Part shown: positions 17,136 to 24,121 of the stretch, one piece after another
How positions within the stretch are numbered: the stretch's first letter is position 1
How the letters are laid out: each line of letters starts with the position of its first letter
IMG/VR virus record: IMGVR_UViG_3300020446_000001
Coordinates: 62,001 to 126,000 of that record
DNA length: 64,000 bases
Origin: a virus
Reading direction: 5' to 3' (one strand)
Program-made: the position numbers and the translations under genes
Notes under the pieces: model-generated
The model's database searches: none
What the model was told of the DNA's origin: nothing
What the model saw: only the letters and a program-made list of their open reading frames with translations

Positions 17136-17366
17136 TCATATACTTAGAAGGGTGCCTCCTAAAAAGTGCCCGGCTAGGAAAGCTCCTGCCAAAGGCGCGT
17201 ATTCTTTGGTGTTTTTATTCATGAACATTAGTGCTACTCCAACCGTTGCTATCAAAGAAGCTCCACCATACAAAGGGACCCCTCCTAAACTACCTGATAA
17301 TTCACCAGACATAGGTTGCATGTTTTGGTTTTGCAAATGCTGTTGAGTGTAGCTCATAGGACGCAT
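17136..17366 (-). CDS. Membrane protein, 76 residues
   Basis: The start at 17366 has GAGGTGAAATTT immediately upstream and lies after the previous stop. The Gln/Asn/Met-rich N-terminus is followed by two hydrophobic segments (about 33-48 and 57-74). Function unknown; likely part of the virion-like block. Confidence 0.6.
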   Translation of the reverse strand: MRPMSYTQQHLQNQNMQPMSGELSGSLGGVPLYGGASLIATVGVALMFMNKNTKEYAPLAGAFLAGHFLGGTLLSI

Positions 17367-17376
17367 AAATTTCACC

Positions 17377-17862
17377 TCAGAATGTGTCTTTAGCAACTTG
17401 TTCTAATCCTTTGACTGACGGCTTTCCAATGACTGGAATAGCGCTGGCTACATCTTTGACTGCATCTGTCACGGGACTGAGGGCTTTTGATGCGCCAGTA
17501 ATGACACCGTCAAGTGGGCCAATTCCTGTAAGTTTCTTCCTAGTTGAAAAGTGAGAAATGAACACGGATGCTACGATGACTCCGGTTGCGGTCAATACTA
17601 GATTCGATGATGCTGCTTGTCCGAGACCCCTAGAGCCAAAGAATAGGCTGTTTCCTTGTGAAGCATAGCCTGTGCGACCACCGGGATACCCTAAGTTGCT
17701 ATACATGCCTGGAGTTGGTTGTCCAGCAACGCCTCCGCCGAATGTATTGTCAAGTGCTTTTTTCTCATTGCTTGTATGAGATCCAAAGAATAGAGAGTTC
17801 CCTTGTGAAGCATAGCCTGTGCGGCCACCCGGATAACCAAGGCCTGGGATAACGGATGACAT
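17377..17862 (-). CDS. Repeat-bearing membrane protein, 161 residues
   Basis: The ATG at 17862 overlaps the upstream stop and follows GGAG. The N-terminal half contains an exact 21-residue repeat, beginning LGYPGGRTGYASQGNS and ending LFFGS, separated by about 28 residues. A transmembrane helix (about 85-103) and an Ala/Val/Lys-rich amphipathic tail follow. Function unknown; it may interact with two partners or two copies of one through the repeat. Confidence 0.65.
   Translation of the reverse strand: MSSVIPGLGYPGGRTGYASQGNSLFFGSHTSNEKKALDNTFGGGVAGQPTPGMYSNLGYPGGRTGYASQGNSLFFGSRGLGQAASSNLVLTATGVIVASVFISHFSTRKKLTGIGPLDGVITGASKALSPVTDAVKDVASAIPVIGKPSVKGLEQVAKDTF
17382..17862 (-). repeat. Two 21-codon repeats within one gene
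   Basis: The stretches around 17630-17692 and 17777-17840 encode the same 21 residues with mostly synonymous differences. This indicates selection on the peptide after an older duplication. Confidence 0.7.
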
Positions 17863-18395
17863 CAAACTCCACCCCTGGCATAAGCCCAGAGTGAAATCTT
17901 GTATCCGTCTCCAACCGCTAGGTCGTCAGTATCTTCATGGGGTGCAGAAAGGATAAAACTAACCGTACCCCCGTTGATTGAAGTTACATTGAGCACTCCT
18001 GGCAAAGCGCCAGTGCCTTCTGCTACATAAGCGGCGGCTGCACGAGTGGAGAAGTCTCCATGAGCCATGAAGATGTCAATGCTGTCACTGTTGTCGCCTG
18101 TTCCAACAACCCATGTGCCAGCAATTTGTCCGGCAGGGCTTACATCACCAATCGTGATTGAACCTGCACCGTATGAGACGGTTGCTGAAAGGGAAGTGGT
18201 TGGTGAGCTTTCATCATTGGTTGTAACTGTAGCAGCGCCTTCGTTGTCGATAAAGATGTGACCGCCCTCGGTGCCTCCACCAGATGCTGCTGCAAGTCGT
18301 CCAAAAATGGAAACGCACATTTGGCGTGGTTTTGAACCGAATGCTTGCTCGTATCCGCCAATAGCCGCTTGGGCAGAAATGCCTGCGTCGACCAT
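17862..18395 (-). CDS. Abundant-type structural protein, tandem paralogue A
   Basis: 177 residues beginning 'MVDAGISAQAAIGGYE', Gly/Ala/Thr-rich and predicted all-beta. It is clearly related to the protein encoded next to it (18408-18902). The N-terminal 20 residues and the block 'GALPGVLNVTSINGGTVSF' plus 'PHEDTDDLA' are shared; the middle differs by insertions. It lacks catalytic motifs. Tandem copies next to other beta-rich proteins suggest a coat or decoration protein. Confidence 0.65.
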   Translation of the reverse strand: MVDAGISAQAAIGGYEQAFGSKPRQMCVSIFGRLAAASGGGTEGGHIFIDNEGAATVTTNDESSPTTSLSATVSYGAGSITIGDVSPAGQIAGTWVVGTGDNSDSIDIFMAHGDFSTRAAAAYVAEGTGALPGVLNVTSINGGTVSFILSAPHEDTDDLAVGDGYKISLWAYARGGV

Positions 18396-18407
18396 GAGGA
18401 TTCCCCC

Positions 18408-18902
18408 TCAGACGCCACCACGGGCGTAAGCGAAACAGTTGATGAAGAATCCATCACCGTCTGCGAGATCGTCGGTATCTTCGTGTGGGCACGAAATGAT
18501 GAAACTCACGGTTCCCCCGTTAATTGAAGTTACATTGAGCACACCTGGCAAAGCACCAGTGCCTGCTGCCACATAAGCGGCGCCTGCACGAGCGGCAAAG
18601 TCTCCATGTGCTGCAAATATGTCAAGGTCATCGGTGTTATCTCCAGTTCCAATTATCCACTTGCCTGCAACTTGTCCACCTGATGCTGCTGGAAGAACTA
18701 CTGAACCAGCGCCAAATGCAATGGTGCTTGAGAAGTTTGTTCCAGTGTCAGTTTTGGCTCCATCTCCGTCAGTAAAGCTTGAGCCGCCTCCAGATGTGGA
18801 AAGGCGTCCGAAAAGAGAGATGCCAAGCAAGCGAGGTTTGGAACCTGCTGCCAGTTCATATCCGCCAATGGCGGCTTGTCCTGAAATTCCTGCGTCTACC
18901 AT
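18408..18902 (-). CDS. Abundant-type structural protein, tandem paralogue B
   Basis: 164 residues, with AGGAGG before the ATG. It starts 'MVDAGISGQAAIGGYE' and ends 'FAYARGGV', matching paralogue A at both ends. The C-terminal 60 codons are also similar at the DNA level, so the duplication is fairly recent. The middle loop is shorter. Likely the same structural role, perhaps at a different lattice position. Confidence 0.65.
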   Translation of the reverse strand: MVDAGISGQAAIGGYELAAGSKPRLLGISLFGRLSTSGGGSSFTDGDGAKTDTGTNFSSTIAFGAGSVVLPAASGGQVAGKWIIGTGDNTDDLDIFAAHGDFAARAGAAYVAAGTGALPGVLNVTSINGGTVSFIISCPHEDTDDLADGDGFFINCFAYARGGV

Positions 18903-18942
18903 ATTTGATCCTCCTGTGTGTTAAATGGACCTAGCAGGAGGC

Positions 18943-19542
18943 TCAGTTAAGCTCTCCTGAGTTCGTAGTTTGTTGAATAAGCTCATGATGTTGGCCAACA
19001 ACTAGGCCGATTACACGAATCTTTTCTGCACTTAGAGAACCTTGGTCGGTCTTAATACGGACATGCCAGTCGATTGTTTTTTCCGGTTCAACAACTAAAG
19101 GTTCCTCGTAAAAAACGAACGGTTCTTCTAATACTGCAAGTACTTGATTTTCAACGACAGGCGTAGTTATACCTGCAATTGCCCACTGTGTTTCAACTAT
19201 GTTCAGAGGGCTTACTTGGTATTGCAACCCAGTCAATAGTGTGTAGAGCTCTTCCAAGGACTTAAAACTCAAAGCCTTGTCAATCCAACCCTTTGATGCG
19301 GTTGTTGCAGATTTGCTACCAGATGTACCGATTGAAGTGTTAGGAATTTGCCATACACCTTGAGTGTCTAGTATTGAAAAGTGGTCTGCTCTTAGAGTTC
19401 CGCGGCCAAATTCCCCTTTTGCCCAGACACCACGATTTGTGGTACCCCAGTTAGGGTAGGCGAAACCAATAAACGAATTTACTTGGTCTAGGTAGTCAAT
19501 CAGCGTTGCTTGTGGGCGATCATAGTATGGCGTTAACATCAT
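18943..19542 (-). CDS. Beta-rich structural protein, 199 residues
   Basis: It starts with two ATG codons (19542/19539) behind a weak GAGATGATGAG. It contains Trp/Gly-rich loops and alternating strands in the C-terminal half ('PFVFYEEPLVVEPEKTIDWHVRIKTD', 'KIRVIGLVVGQHH'). It is first in the minus-strand structural operon and faces the RHH regulator gene across the operator cluster. Candidate capsid protein; no family is recognised. Confidence 0.5.
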   Translation of the reverse strand: MMLTPYYDRPQATLIDYLDQVNSFIGFAYPNWGTTNRGVWAKGEFGRGTLRADHFSILDTQGVWQIPNTSIGTSGSKSATTASKGWIDKALSFKSLEELYTLLTGLQYQVSPLNIVETQWAIAGITTPVVENQVLAVLEEPFVFYEEPLVVEPEKTIDWHVRIKTDQGSLSAEKIRVIGLVVGQHHELIQQTTNSGELN

Positions 19543-19613
19543 TTTCTCATCATCTCTCTATTTTTTTTCAAAGTCGGGTTTGTTTTCCGATGGTGTGGCT
19601 ATTGAGGCGTAGC

Positions 19614-19620
19614 ATATAAT
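19614..19620 (+). promoter_or_regulatory. TATA-like element in the divergent spacer
   Basis: ATATAAT lies in the spacer between the genes at 19542 (-) and 19726 (+), just outside the GTCCC operator cluster. It could act as the archaeal TATA box for one or both directions. Assigned by eye only. Confidence 0.3.
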
Positions 19621-19635
19621 GGGGCGTGGGCATTA

Positions 19636-19684
19636 TGTCCCTTATTGTCCCATAAAGGGACAAAAAGGGATTAATGGTCCCTTT
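19636..19684. promoter_or_regulatory. Cluster of GTCCC/GGGAC operator half-sites
   Basis: TGTCCC occurs at 19636 and 19646, GGGACA at 19657, AAAGGGA at 19664 and TCCCTTT at 19678. They form two inverted repeats: TGTCCC-ATAAA-GGGACA (19646-19662, spacer 5) and AAAGGGA-N7-TCCCTTT (19664-19684). Half-sites spaced about one helical turn apart are typical of ribbon-helix-helix operators. The cluster lies upstream of an RHH gene and opposite the structural operon, so it probably controls both. Confidence 0.7.
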
Positions 19685-19725
19685 AGAGTCGTTGCACTCA
19701 TACGACTGAACCCCCTCACACATTC

Positions 19726-19950
19726 ATGGCGCAAGTCGACCCAGATGCAAAGACGGTCAAAATCCGTCTCAAGGGGGAGTTAGCAAAAGAGCTTCAAACC
19801 TTTGCTGAGGAAAACGGTCTTGCGTTGTCAAGTGCAATTCGGCTATTAGTGTCAGAGGCACTAAGAGCAAGACAACAAGAAGCAATCGATGACAATGAAA
19901 GAAGGAAGCGGACATCTGAAATGTTTCGCAGGCAGATCGGTGGTAATTGA
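19726..19950 (+). CDS. Ribbon-helix-helix transcriptional regulator
   Basis: 74 residues. 'KTVKIRLKGELAKELQTFAEENGLALSSAIRLLVSEALRAR' has the strand with alternating charged residues, then two helices with the conserved small turn, as in Arc/CopG-type RHH proteins. A basic C-terminal tail follows. It binds DNA as a dimer through the strand. The operator cluster directly upstream suggests autoregulation. The stop overlaps the next ATG. Confidence 0.85.
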   Translation: MAQVDPDAKTVKIRLKGELAKELQTFAEENGLALSSAIRLLVSEALRARQQEAIDDNERRKRTSEMFRRQIGGN

Positions 19951-20276
19951 TGAGTTTCGCTGAAGCTTTGGGTCCAAGTACGAACCTGCTCATCATTGAC
20001 ATGATGGTGGATGGTATTGCCAGAACCAGGATAGATGTTCAGAATGAGTTGATTCTGATAAAAGACAGATACAATGTGAAATCATTATTGTTAGACGCAA
20101 GGAAGGTCGATACTGGAATTGAATCGATAACTTACTGGTGTGAGTTGTTAGCAGAGAACGGTTTTCTTCAAAAGGTGTCTGCTAAACCTGCAACTTACAA
20201 GATCCACTCAAACATATTAGTGTCAAATGACAATGAAGGATTGATGCTACTTAGGAAAGATGCTCTCGAAGATTAG
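19950..20276 (+). CDS. Small protein coupled to the RHH gene
   Basis: 108 residues from an ATG overlapping the previous TGA. A helix-rich centre ('ESITYWCELLAENGFLQKV') followed by 'AKPATYKIHSNILVSND' resembles the recognition helix plus wing of a winged-helix domain, but this is not a secure match. A regulatory role beside the RHH protein is likely. It ends two bases before the convergent gene at 20278. Confidence 0.55.
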   Translation: MSFAEALGPSTNLLIIDMMVDGIARTRIDVQNELILIKDRYNVKSLLLDARKVDTGIESITYWCELLAENGFLQKVSAKPATYKIHSNILVSNDNEGLMLLRKDALED

Positions 20277-20277
20277 G

Positions 20278-20460
20278 CTATTTCTCCAGGAAATAATCTG
20301 GGCCATGCGTCAACAATTCCATTAGGGCCACCCATGCAACGCCGAATCCAACAACAACTAACACAGTATTTATGCCATTTTGTAATATTGAGTCCAGGAG
20401 CTCTCCGTGGAGTTCGTTTAATTCTTCATAGAAGGCATCTTCTTCTTCAGGAGTCCACAT
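20278..20460 (-). CDS. Single-span membrane protein, 60 residues
   Basis: The start at 20460 is chosen because the preceding gene ends at 20471. The N-terminal half is a strongly acidic helix ('PEEEDAFYEELNELHGELLDS'). The second half is a transmembrane helix ('TVLVVVGFGVAWVALMELL'). Function unknown. Confidence 0.5.
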   Translation of the reverse strand: MWTPEEEDAFYEELNELHGELLDSILQNGINTVLVVVGFGVAWVALMELLTHGPDYFLEK

Positions 20461-20470
20461 CAAAACCACT

Positions 20471-20746
20471 TCACAAATTTTGCGCCTTATCAATCGTGTA
20501 TTTTACCAAATTTACACCAAAACCGCCGACAAATGCACCAAACCCGATATTCTCTATGGTCTGGAATATGTCGCTTATGTCCGATCGCCAAGAGAAATTT
20601 TTTTCCAATTTCAGTATTCTCGGAACCTGATTTAACAATGCCCCCGCAGATATGGTACCCATTACTAATAAAAGTCCGCCACCCATTGCGTAATCTGCAA
20701 CACTAAAGCCTTGTGGCTCAGCATTGAAATTCGCTACTAGTTGCAT
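20471..20746 (-). CDS. Membrane protein, 91 residues
   Basis: The ATG is preceded by GGGGTGAAGG. Two hydrophobic Gly-rich segments (about 20-40 and 65-82) are separated by a basic/polar linker. Same style as its neighbours up to 22283. Function unknown. Confidence 0.6.
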   Translation of the reverse strand: MQLVANFNAEPQGFSVADYAMGGGLLLVMGTISAGALLNQVPRILKLEKNFSWRSDISDIFQTIENIGFGAFVGGFGVNLVKYTIDKAQNL

Positions 20747-20772
20747 CCCTTCACCCCTAATTACATATACCT

Positions 20773-21207
20773 TTATGGGATCATAATTTTTTGCGTGATT
20801 CGTCCTGAGTAGTAAACCAGAGAGGCTGCACTAAATCCAGCCACGAATGCCGAGCCCCCTATAGGTCCGAATAATTTTTCATTGTTGAACTGAACATCGT
20901 ATATGCCAGCAAGTGTTATGGCTGCCATAGCCAAAGTTGTAAATGGATAGTCTAAATGAAAGGTGGCTCCGGTTTTGCCTAATGGCTTGGCAGGAAAGCC
21001 GGAAGCCTCTGCTCTATTGTGAGCTTCTTGGAACGAGTTTCCTTCTTTCATGTACCTATGCATAGCATCGATGTGTTTTTGAGAGGTTCCTGGAGGATGC
21101 TTTTGTCTGATTTCTGATTTAGACATTCCGAGACTGCCTCTAAAGCTTGCCTTATTCAATAAGTCCGGGTCCAAGATGTATCCCATGTGAGGCGGTCTTG
21201 AACTCAT
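20773..21207 (-). CDS. Membrane protein with helical N-terminal domain, 144 residues
   Basis: Preceded by GAGGAATTAAA. The N-terminal half is soluble and helical ('SEIRQKHPPGTSQKHIDAMHRYMKEGNSFQEAHNRA'). The C-terminal half has two hydrophobic spans (about 87-104 and 115-134). The soluble part could contact DNA or another virion protein; unknown. Confidence 0.6.
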   Translation of the reverse strand: MSSRPPHMGYILDPDLLNKASFRGSLGMSKSEIRQKHPPGTSQKHIDAMHRYMKEGNSFQEAHNRAEASGFPAKPLGKTGATFHLDYPFTTLAMAAITLAGIYDVQFNNEKLFGPIGGSAFVAGFSAASLVYYSGRITQKIMIP

Positions 21208-21216
21208 TTTAATTCC

Positions 21217-21471
21217 TCAAAAAGCGTAAGAAGTTCGGGTGCCTTGCGCTAGTGCAGCACCAAAGCCTGTCAAGATTATTAACACAGGAAGTACTTCGCC
21301 CTCTCGGGGAAGCATACCCAGACTCAAAATCTGTGCAAGGGCGTCGCTCACTGGACCGTCGAATCTAAGATTCCCGCTCATCTGTGCAATACCCATCAAG
21401 CCACCTAGACCAATTAAACCTCCCGCAAGTGAAATATTGACCGGATTAGCAGTATTGGAGTAACTAACCAT
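21217..21471 (-). CDS. Membrane protein, 84 residues
   Basis: The ATG at 21471 overlaps the upstream stop and follows GGAGGTGG. Two Gly/Leu-rich hydrophobic segments (about 12-32 and 57-75). Function unknown. Confidence 0.55.
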   Translation of the reverse strand: MVSYSNTANPVNISLAGGLIGLGGLMGIAQMSGNLRFDGPVSDALAQILSLGMLPREGEVLPVLIILTGFGAALAQGTRTSYAF

Positions 21472-21686
21472 CACATACCACCTCCAACCATGCCAAGAGC
21501 ATATCCTAAACCGACTGGGGTAATAAGTACCGGGATAATTGAGGATTTATCATAATCAAAAGATAATATGGCTGCCCCGACGATGCTTAGAGCCGCAACT
21601 GTGCTTACATTTAGTCTATTCAATTGTATGTTGTTACTGAATCCCATCGGGGAGTTTCTCATATTATTCATATTCATTTGGTACAT
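21471..21686 (-). CDS. Membrane protein with Met/Asn-rich N-terminus, 71 residues
   Basis: The ATG at 21686 is preferred over an in-frame GTG at 21695 because AGGTGAAGAAA lies directly upstream. 'MYQMNMNNMRNSPMGFSNNIQ' is followed by two hydrophobic segments. The Met/Asn-rich style recurs at the C-terminus of the histone-like protein at 22315. Function unknown. Confidence 0.55.
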   Translation of the reverse strand: MYQMNMNNMRNSPMGFSNNIQLNRLNVSTVAALSIVGAAILSFDYDKSSIIPVLITPVGLGYALGMVGGGM

Positions 21687-21710
21687 TTTCTTCACCTATT
21701 GTATTGATAC

Positions 21711-22283
21711 CTAAGGACTCATAATCTCCCTTAGTCTTCGAGGATTCATCGAATGAACAGTTTTGGTATTGTTATTGTTTCCAACAACTGGCATTTCGAC
21801 GGAGTTTACGGCTTGTTTGAACTGGCTTAGTTGGGCCGGAGTGTTTAGTAGTGGGCCTTGTCGACCTAATACCGCATTTAGATGGCCGTCAAAGACTCCA
21901 GACGCAGCAGAACCTATGCCTCCTGCTTGCAGTCCTGTCAACAATCTGTACATGGCGATTCCAATGGCAGAGAACTGAATCAAATCTCGAGTTTTCTTTT
22001 TTGTCATATCGCCAACCAAGCCGCCTTTGAGATCAGCAAGCATCATTTCAGTCACGATGAAACCTGATGCCATAATAGCCCCTGATTGTAGGGCAAGTCT
22101 TCCATCTGGTCCAAGTTTCTGAGAGACTTGGTTTAGTGGTCCAAAGTTTGTTGAATAACGGCCAAGGCTTGAAAGCAAAGCGCTCGAAGCTCCAACTCCG
22201 ACTACAGCCAAACCAGCAGTGGTTACTTCATTTACATCAATTGACTTTATGCCCTTGATGGTTTTGTCTAGCCTGCCAGCCAT
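21711..22283 (-). CDS. Membrane protein, 190 residues
   Basis: AGGAGGATTACGC precedes the ATG. About three Ala/Gly/Val-rich hydrophobic segments span residues 20-125 and a polar C-terminal region follows. It lies directly downstream of the histone-like gene, so the two may be co-expressed. Function unknown. Confidence 0.6.
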   Translation of the reverse strand: MAGRLDKTIKGIKSIDVNEVTTAGLAVVGVGASSALLSSLGRYSTNFGPLNQVSQKLGPDGRLALQSGAIMASGFIVTEMMLADLKGGLVGDMTKKKTRDLIQFSAIGIAMYRLLTGLQAGGIGSAASGVFDGHLNAVLGRQGPLLNTPAQLSQFKQAVNSVEMPVVGNNNNTKTVHSMNPRRLREIMSP

Positions 22284-22314
22284 GCGTAATCCTCCTGAGT
22301 CAGGCGTAGCCTGT

Positions 22315-23601
22315 TCAGAACAAGTTTACTTTTCCACGGCGAGCAGAGCGAGTGCCAAACAGGTTACTGTTGTTGTTTGGTATGTTTTGTTGTGCAACAT
22401 TCAGGTTGTTACCTGCATGAGCGCCCATTGTCATCATGTTGTTATGGTTCATACCGTGTCCGGCCATGTTGTTATACATGCCCATCATGTGGTTGTTCTT
22501 GTGTCCAAACATCTTTTTGTTAGACATACCTAAGCCGCCAGACAATCCTGGTATTCTGTTAAGCAGTGCATTAGCGTTTCCAGATGCCATGTTTGCAAGT
22601 ACACCAGAGCCCATGACTCCTGGAGCCATCAACAATTGGCTACCAATGACTGCAACAGCAGCAATGGTTCCTTTTGCAGCAGCGTCTTTGCCCAGATACA
22701 TCTTTGCTGGCTTACCGATCAACTTTGTTTTGTTGATTAGCATGTCCATAGCGGTTGTTACAACAACAGTTGCAAGTCCAACCTTAACTAGAGCATCAGC
22801 AGTAGCGGAGAATCCGCCAGTGTAAGATAGTGCATTGTCATACAATCCAGTGATTGCGCTTGGAATAAGTCCGCTTGCAACTCCAGAGGTTACACCGTAA
22901 ACACCAAGTCCGACAGCAGCAAGTACTGTTGCTTGTAGACCAAGTTTTACTGAACCTATGAATCCTGAATTCTTGAACATCTTTCCTAGGCCCTTCATCT
23001 TTGTTGAACGGCGCTTGTAAGTTCTGCGCTTGGATGTGCGGCGCTTTGAGGAGCGGCGCTTCTTTCCACTGTTGCGTCTGCGAGTTGCGGCAGCCTTCTT
23101 TGCAGCACGACTACGCTTTGCAGCGTTGCGCTTGCGGGTTGCAGCAGCTTTCTTTGCAGCAGTACGGCGCTTTGCGGCGGTACGGCCTTTTCCTTTGCGC
23201 TTGGTTGTCTTGCGCTTTGAGTTACGCTTGCGAGTTGCGGCAGCCTTCTTTGCAGCACGACTGCGCTTTGCTGCATTGCGCTTGCGAGTTGCGGCAGCCT
23301 TACGAGCAGCAGCAGATCTCTTTGCCTTTGTTGGTCGTCGGCGGGAGGAGCTCGACGATTTCTTTGAACGGCTCTTTGCCGATGCATTACGGCGGCGAGT
23401 GCGCCATGCTTTCTTTGCAGCAGCGCTGCGTGCAGCCTTAGTTCCACGGCGGGCGGTAGGCTTGCGGGTCTTTCTAGCGGTAGTCTTCTTTCTTGTTCGG
23501 GTTTTACGGGCAGCCATCTTAGTCTTCCTCCTGGACTTTCGTGACCCACCTTTTTTACTACCCTTTGGAGGGTTGACTAGGACTAGGGTTCCGAGTGCCA
23601 T
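22315..23601 (-). CDS. Histone H1-like basic protein fused to membrane domain
   Basis: About 428 residues. The start is uncertain: I prefer the ATG at 23601 (no ribosome binding site, but an A/T-rich element about 27 bases upstream, as for leaderless archaeal mRNAs); an ATG at 23628 is also open. After 'MALGTLVLVNPPKG' comes a ~180-residue Lys/Arg/Ala domain. It has repeated 'AAKKAAATRKRN' units, like the C-terminal tail of H1 or bacterial H1-like proteins, and would bind and compact DNA. Three or four hydrophobic Gly/Ala-rich segments and a Met/His/Asn-rich tail follow. It could tie packaged DNA to a membrane. The VNPP near the start matches the NP motif of the giant proteins. Confidence 0.75.
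   Translation of the reverse strand: MALGTLVLVNPPKGSKKGGSRKSRRKTKMAARKTRTRKKTTARKTRKPTARRGTKAARSAAAKKAWRTRRRNASAKSRSKKSSSSSRRRPTKAKRSAAARKAAATRKRNAAKRSRAAKKAAATRKRNSKRKTTKRKGKGRTAAKRRTAAKKAAATRKRNAAKRSRAAKKAAATRRRNSGKKRRSSKRRTSKRRTYKRRSTKMKGLGKMFKNSGFIGSVKLGLQATVLAAVGLGVYGVTSGVASGLIPSAITGLYDNALSYTGGFSATADALVKVGLATVVVTTAMDMLINKTKLIGKPAKMYLGKDAAAKGTIAAVAVIGSQLLMAPGVMGSGVLANMASGNANALLNRIPGLSGGLGMSNKKMFGHKNNHMMGMYNNMAGHGMNHNNMMTMGAHAGNNLNVAQQNIPNNNSNLFGTRSARRGKVNLF
23036..23420 (-). repeat. Repeats encoding AA(K/R)KAAATRKRN units
   Basis: About four near-identical stretches encode AA(K/R)KAAATRKRN followed by basic spacers (AAKRSRAA, SKRKTTKRKGKG). They build the H1-like domain and probably arose by slippage or recombination. 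The matching open frames on the plus strand are artefacts of this composition. Confidence 0.7.
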
Positions 23602-23718
23602 TGAATAAGGCTGATAGATGTCCCACATATTAAGAGCGTGACGCAATGGTGATAGCAACTTGCATCAAAATGATGGATTTTGCTTTTTTCCCGAGCGATG
23701 GTGCTATTTGGCTGAACC

Positions 23719-23762
23719 TTTTGGGGTGTAATGAGTCCAAATGCCAATCATACACCCCAAAA
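23719..23762. promoter_or_regulatory. Perfect 12-bp inverted repeat over a start codon
   Basis: TTTTGGGGTGTA (23719-23730) and TACACCCCAAAA (23751-23762) are exact reverse complements separated by 20 bases. The ATG of the RHH gene (23741) lies between the arms. The layout fits an operator bound by the RHH protein to repress its own operon. The divergent histone-like gene may also be affected. Confidence 0.75.
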
Positions 23763-24121
23763 AAGATTCATCCGAAGTAAAAAGTCCTGAAAAAGATGTA
23801 AAATTAGTGTCAGAGGAAGAATACAGAGCGTCAATGGAAAGGGAGATGCGGGAAAAGATACTTGCTGAACTCAAAGCAAACCCGAAAAAGAAAAAAGAAA
23901 AGGTAAAGACTGACACAGGTAGTAATCGCCATCAATTTAGTTTGCGATTTCACCCTAGTATGTTTGAATGGCTTACTCAAGCGGCGGAAAACGAATCTAG
24001 GAGTATAACTAACTTAATTACGACTTATTTGGAGCTTGTGCAACATATACCAACATGGGAACTTCGACAAATTCTTGATTCCCAAAGCGGCAGTAAACGA
24101 CGCTCAAAGCGAAATCGATGA
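23741..24121 (+). CDS. RHH-type DNA-binding protein with charged N-terminus
   Basis: 126 residues. The first 60 are highly charged, with a Lys-rich 'KANPKKKKEKVK'. The next part, 'NRHQFSLRFHPSMFEWLTQAAENESRSITNLITTYLELV', has the strand-helix-helix pattern of a ribbon-helix-helix domain. The C-terminus is basic. The perfect inverted repeat across its start suggests autoregulation. The stop overlaps the ATPase ATG (ATGA). It may regulate the ATPase or guide it to DNA. Confidence 0.7.
   Translation: MPIIHPKKDSSEVKSPEKDVKLVSEEEYRASMEREMREKILAELKANPKKKKEKVKTDTGSNRHQFSLRFHPSMFEWLTQAAENESRSITNLITTYLELVQHIPTWELRQILDSQSGSKRRSKRNR

Noticed and set aside
22995-23549. Possible CRISPR or satellite array in the repetitive stretch
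   Set aside because: Repeats keep one reading frame, are imperfect and have no unique spacers; they encode the H1-like tail.
23030-23608. Long plus-strand Arg/Ala/Val frame (192 codons)
   Set aside because: It is the complement of the Lys/Arg/Ala repeat region of the H1-like gene; composition is an artefact and no ribosome binding site is present.
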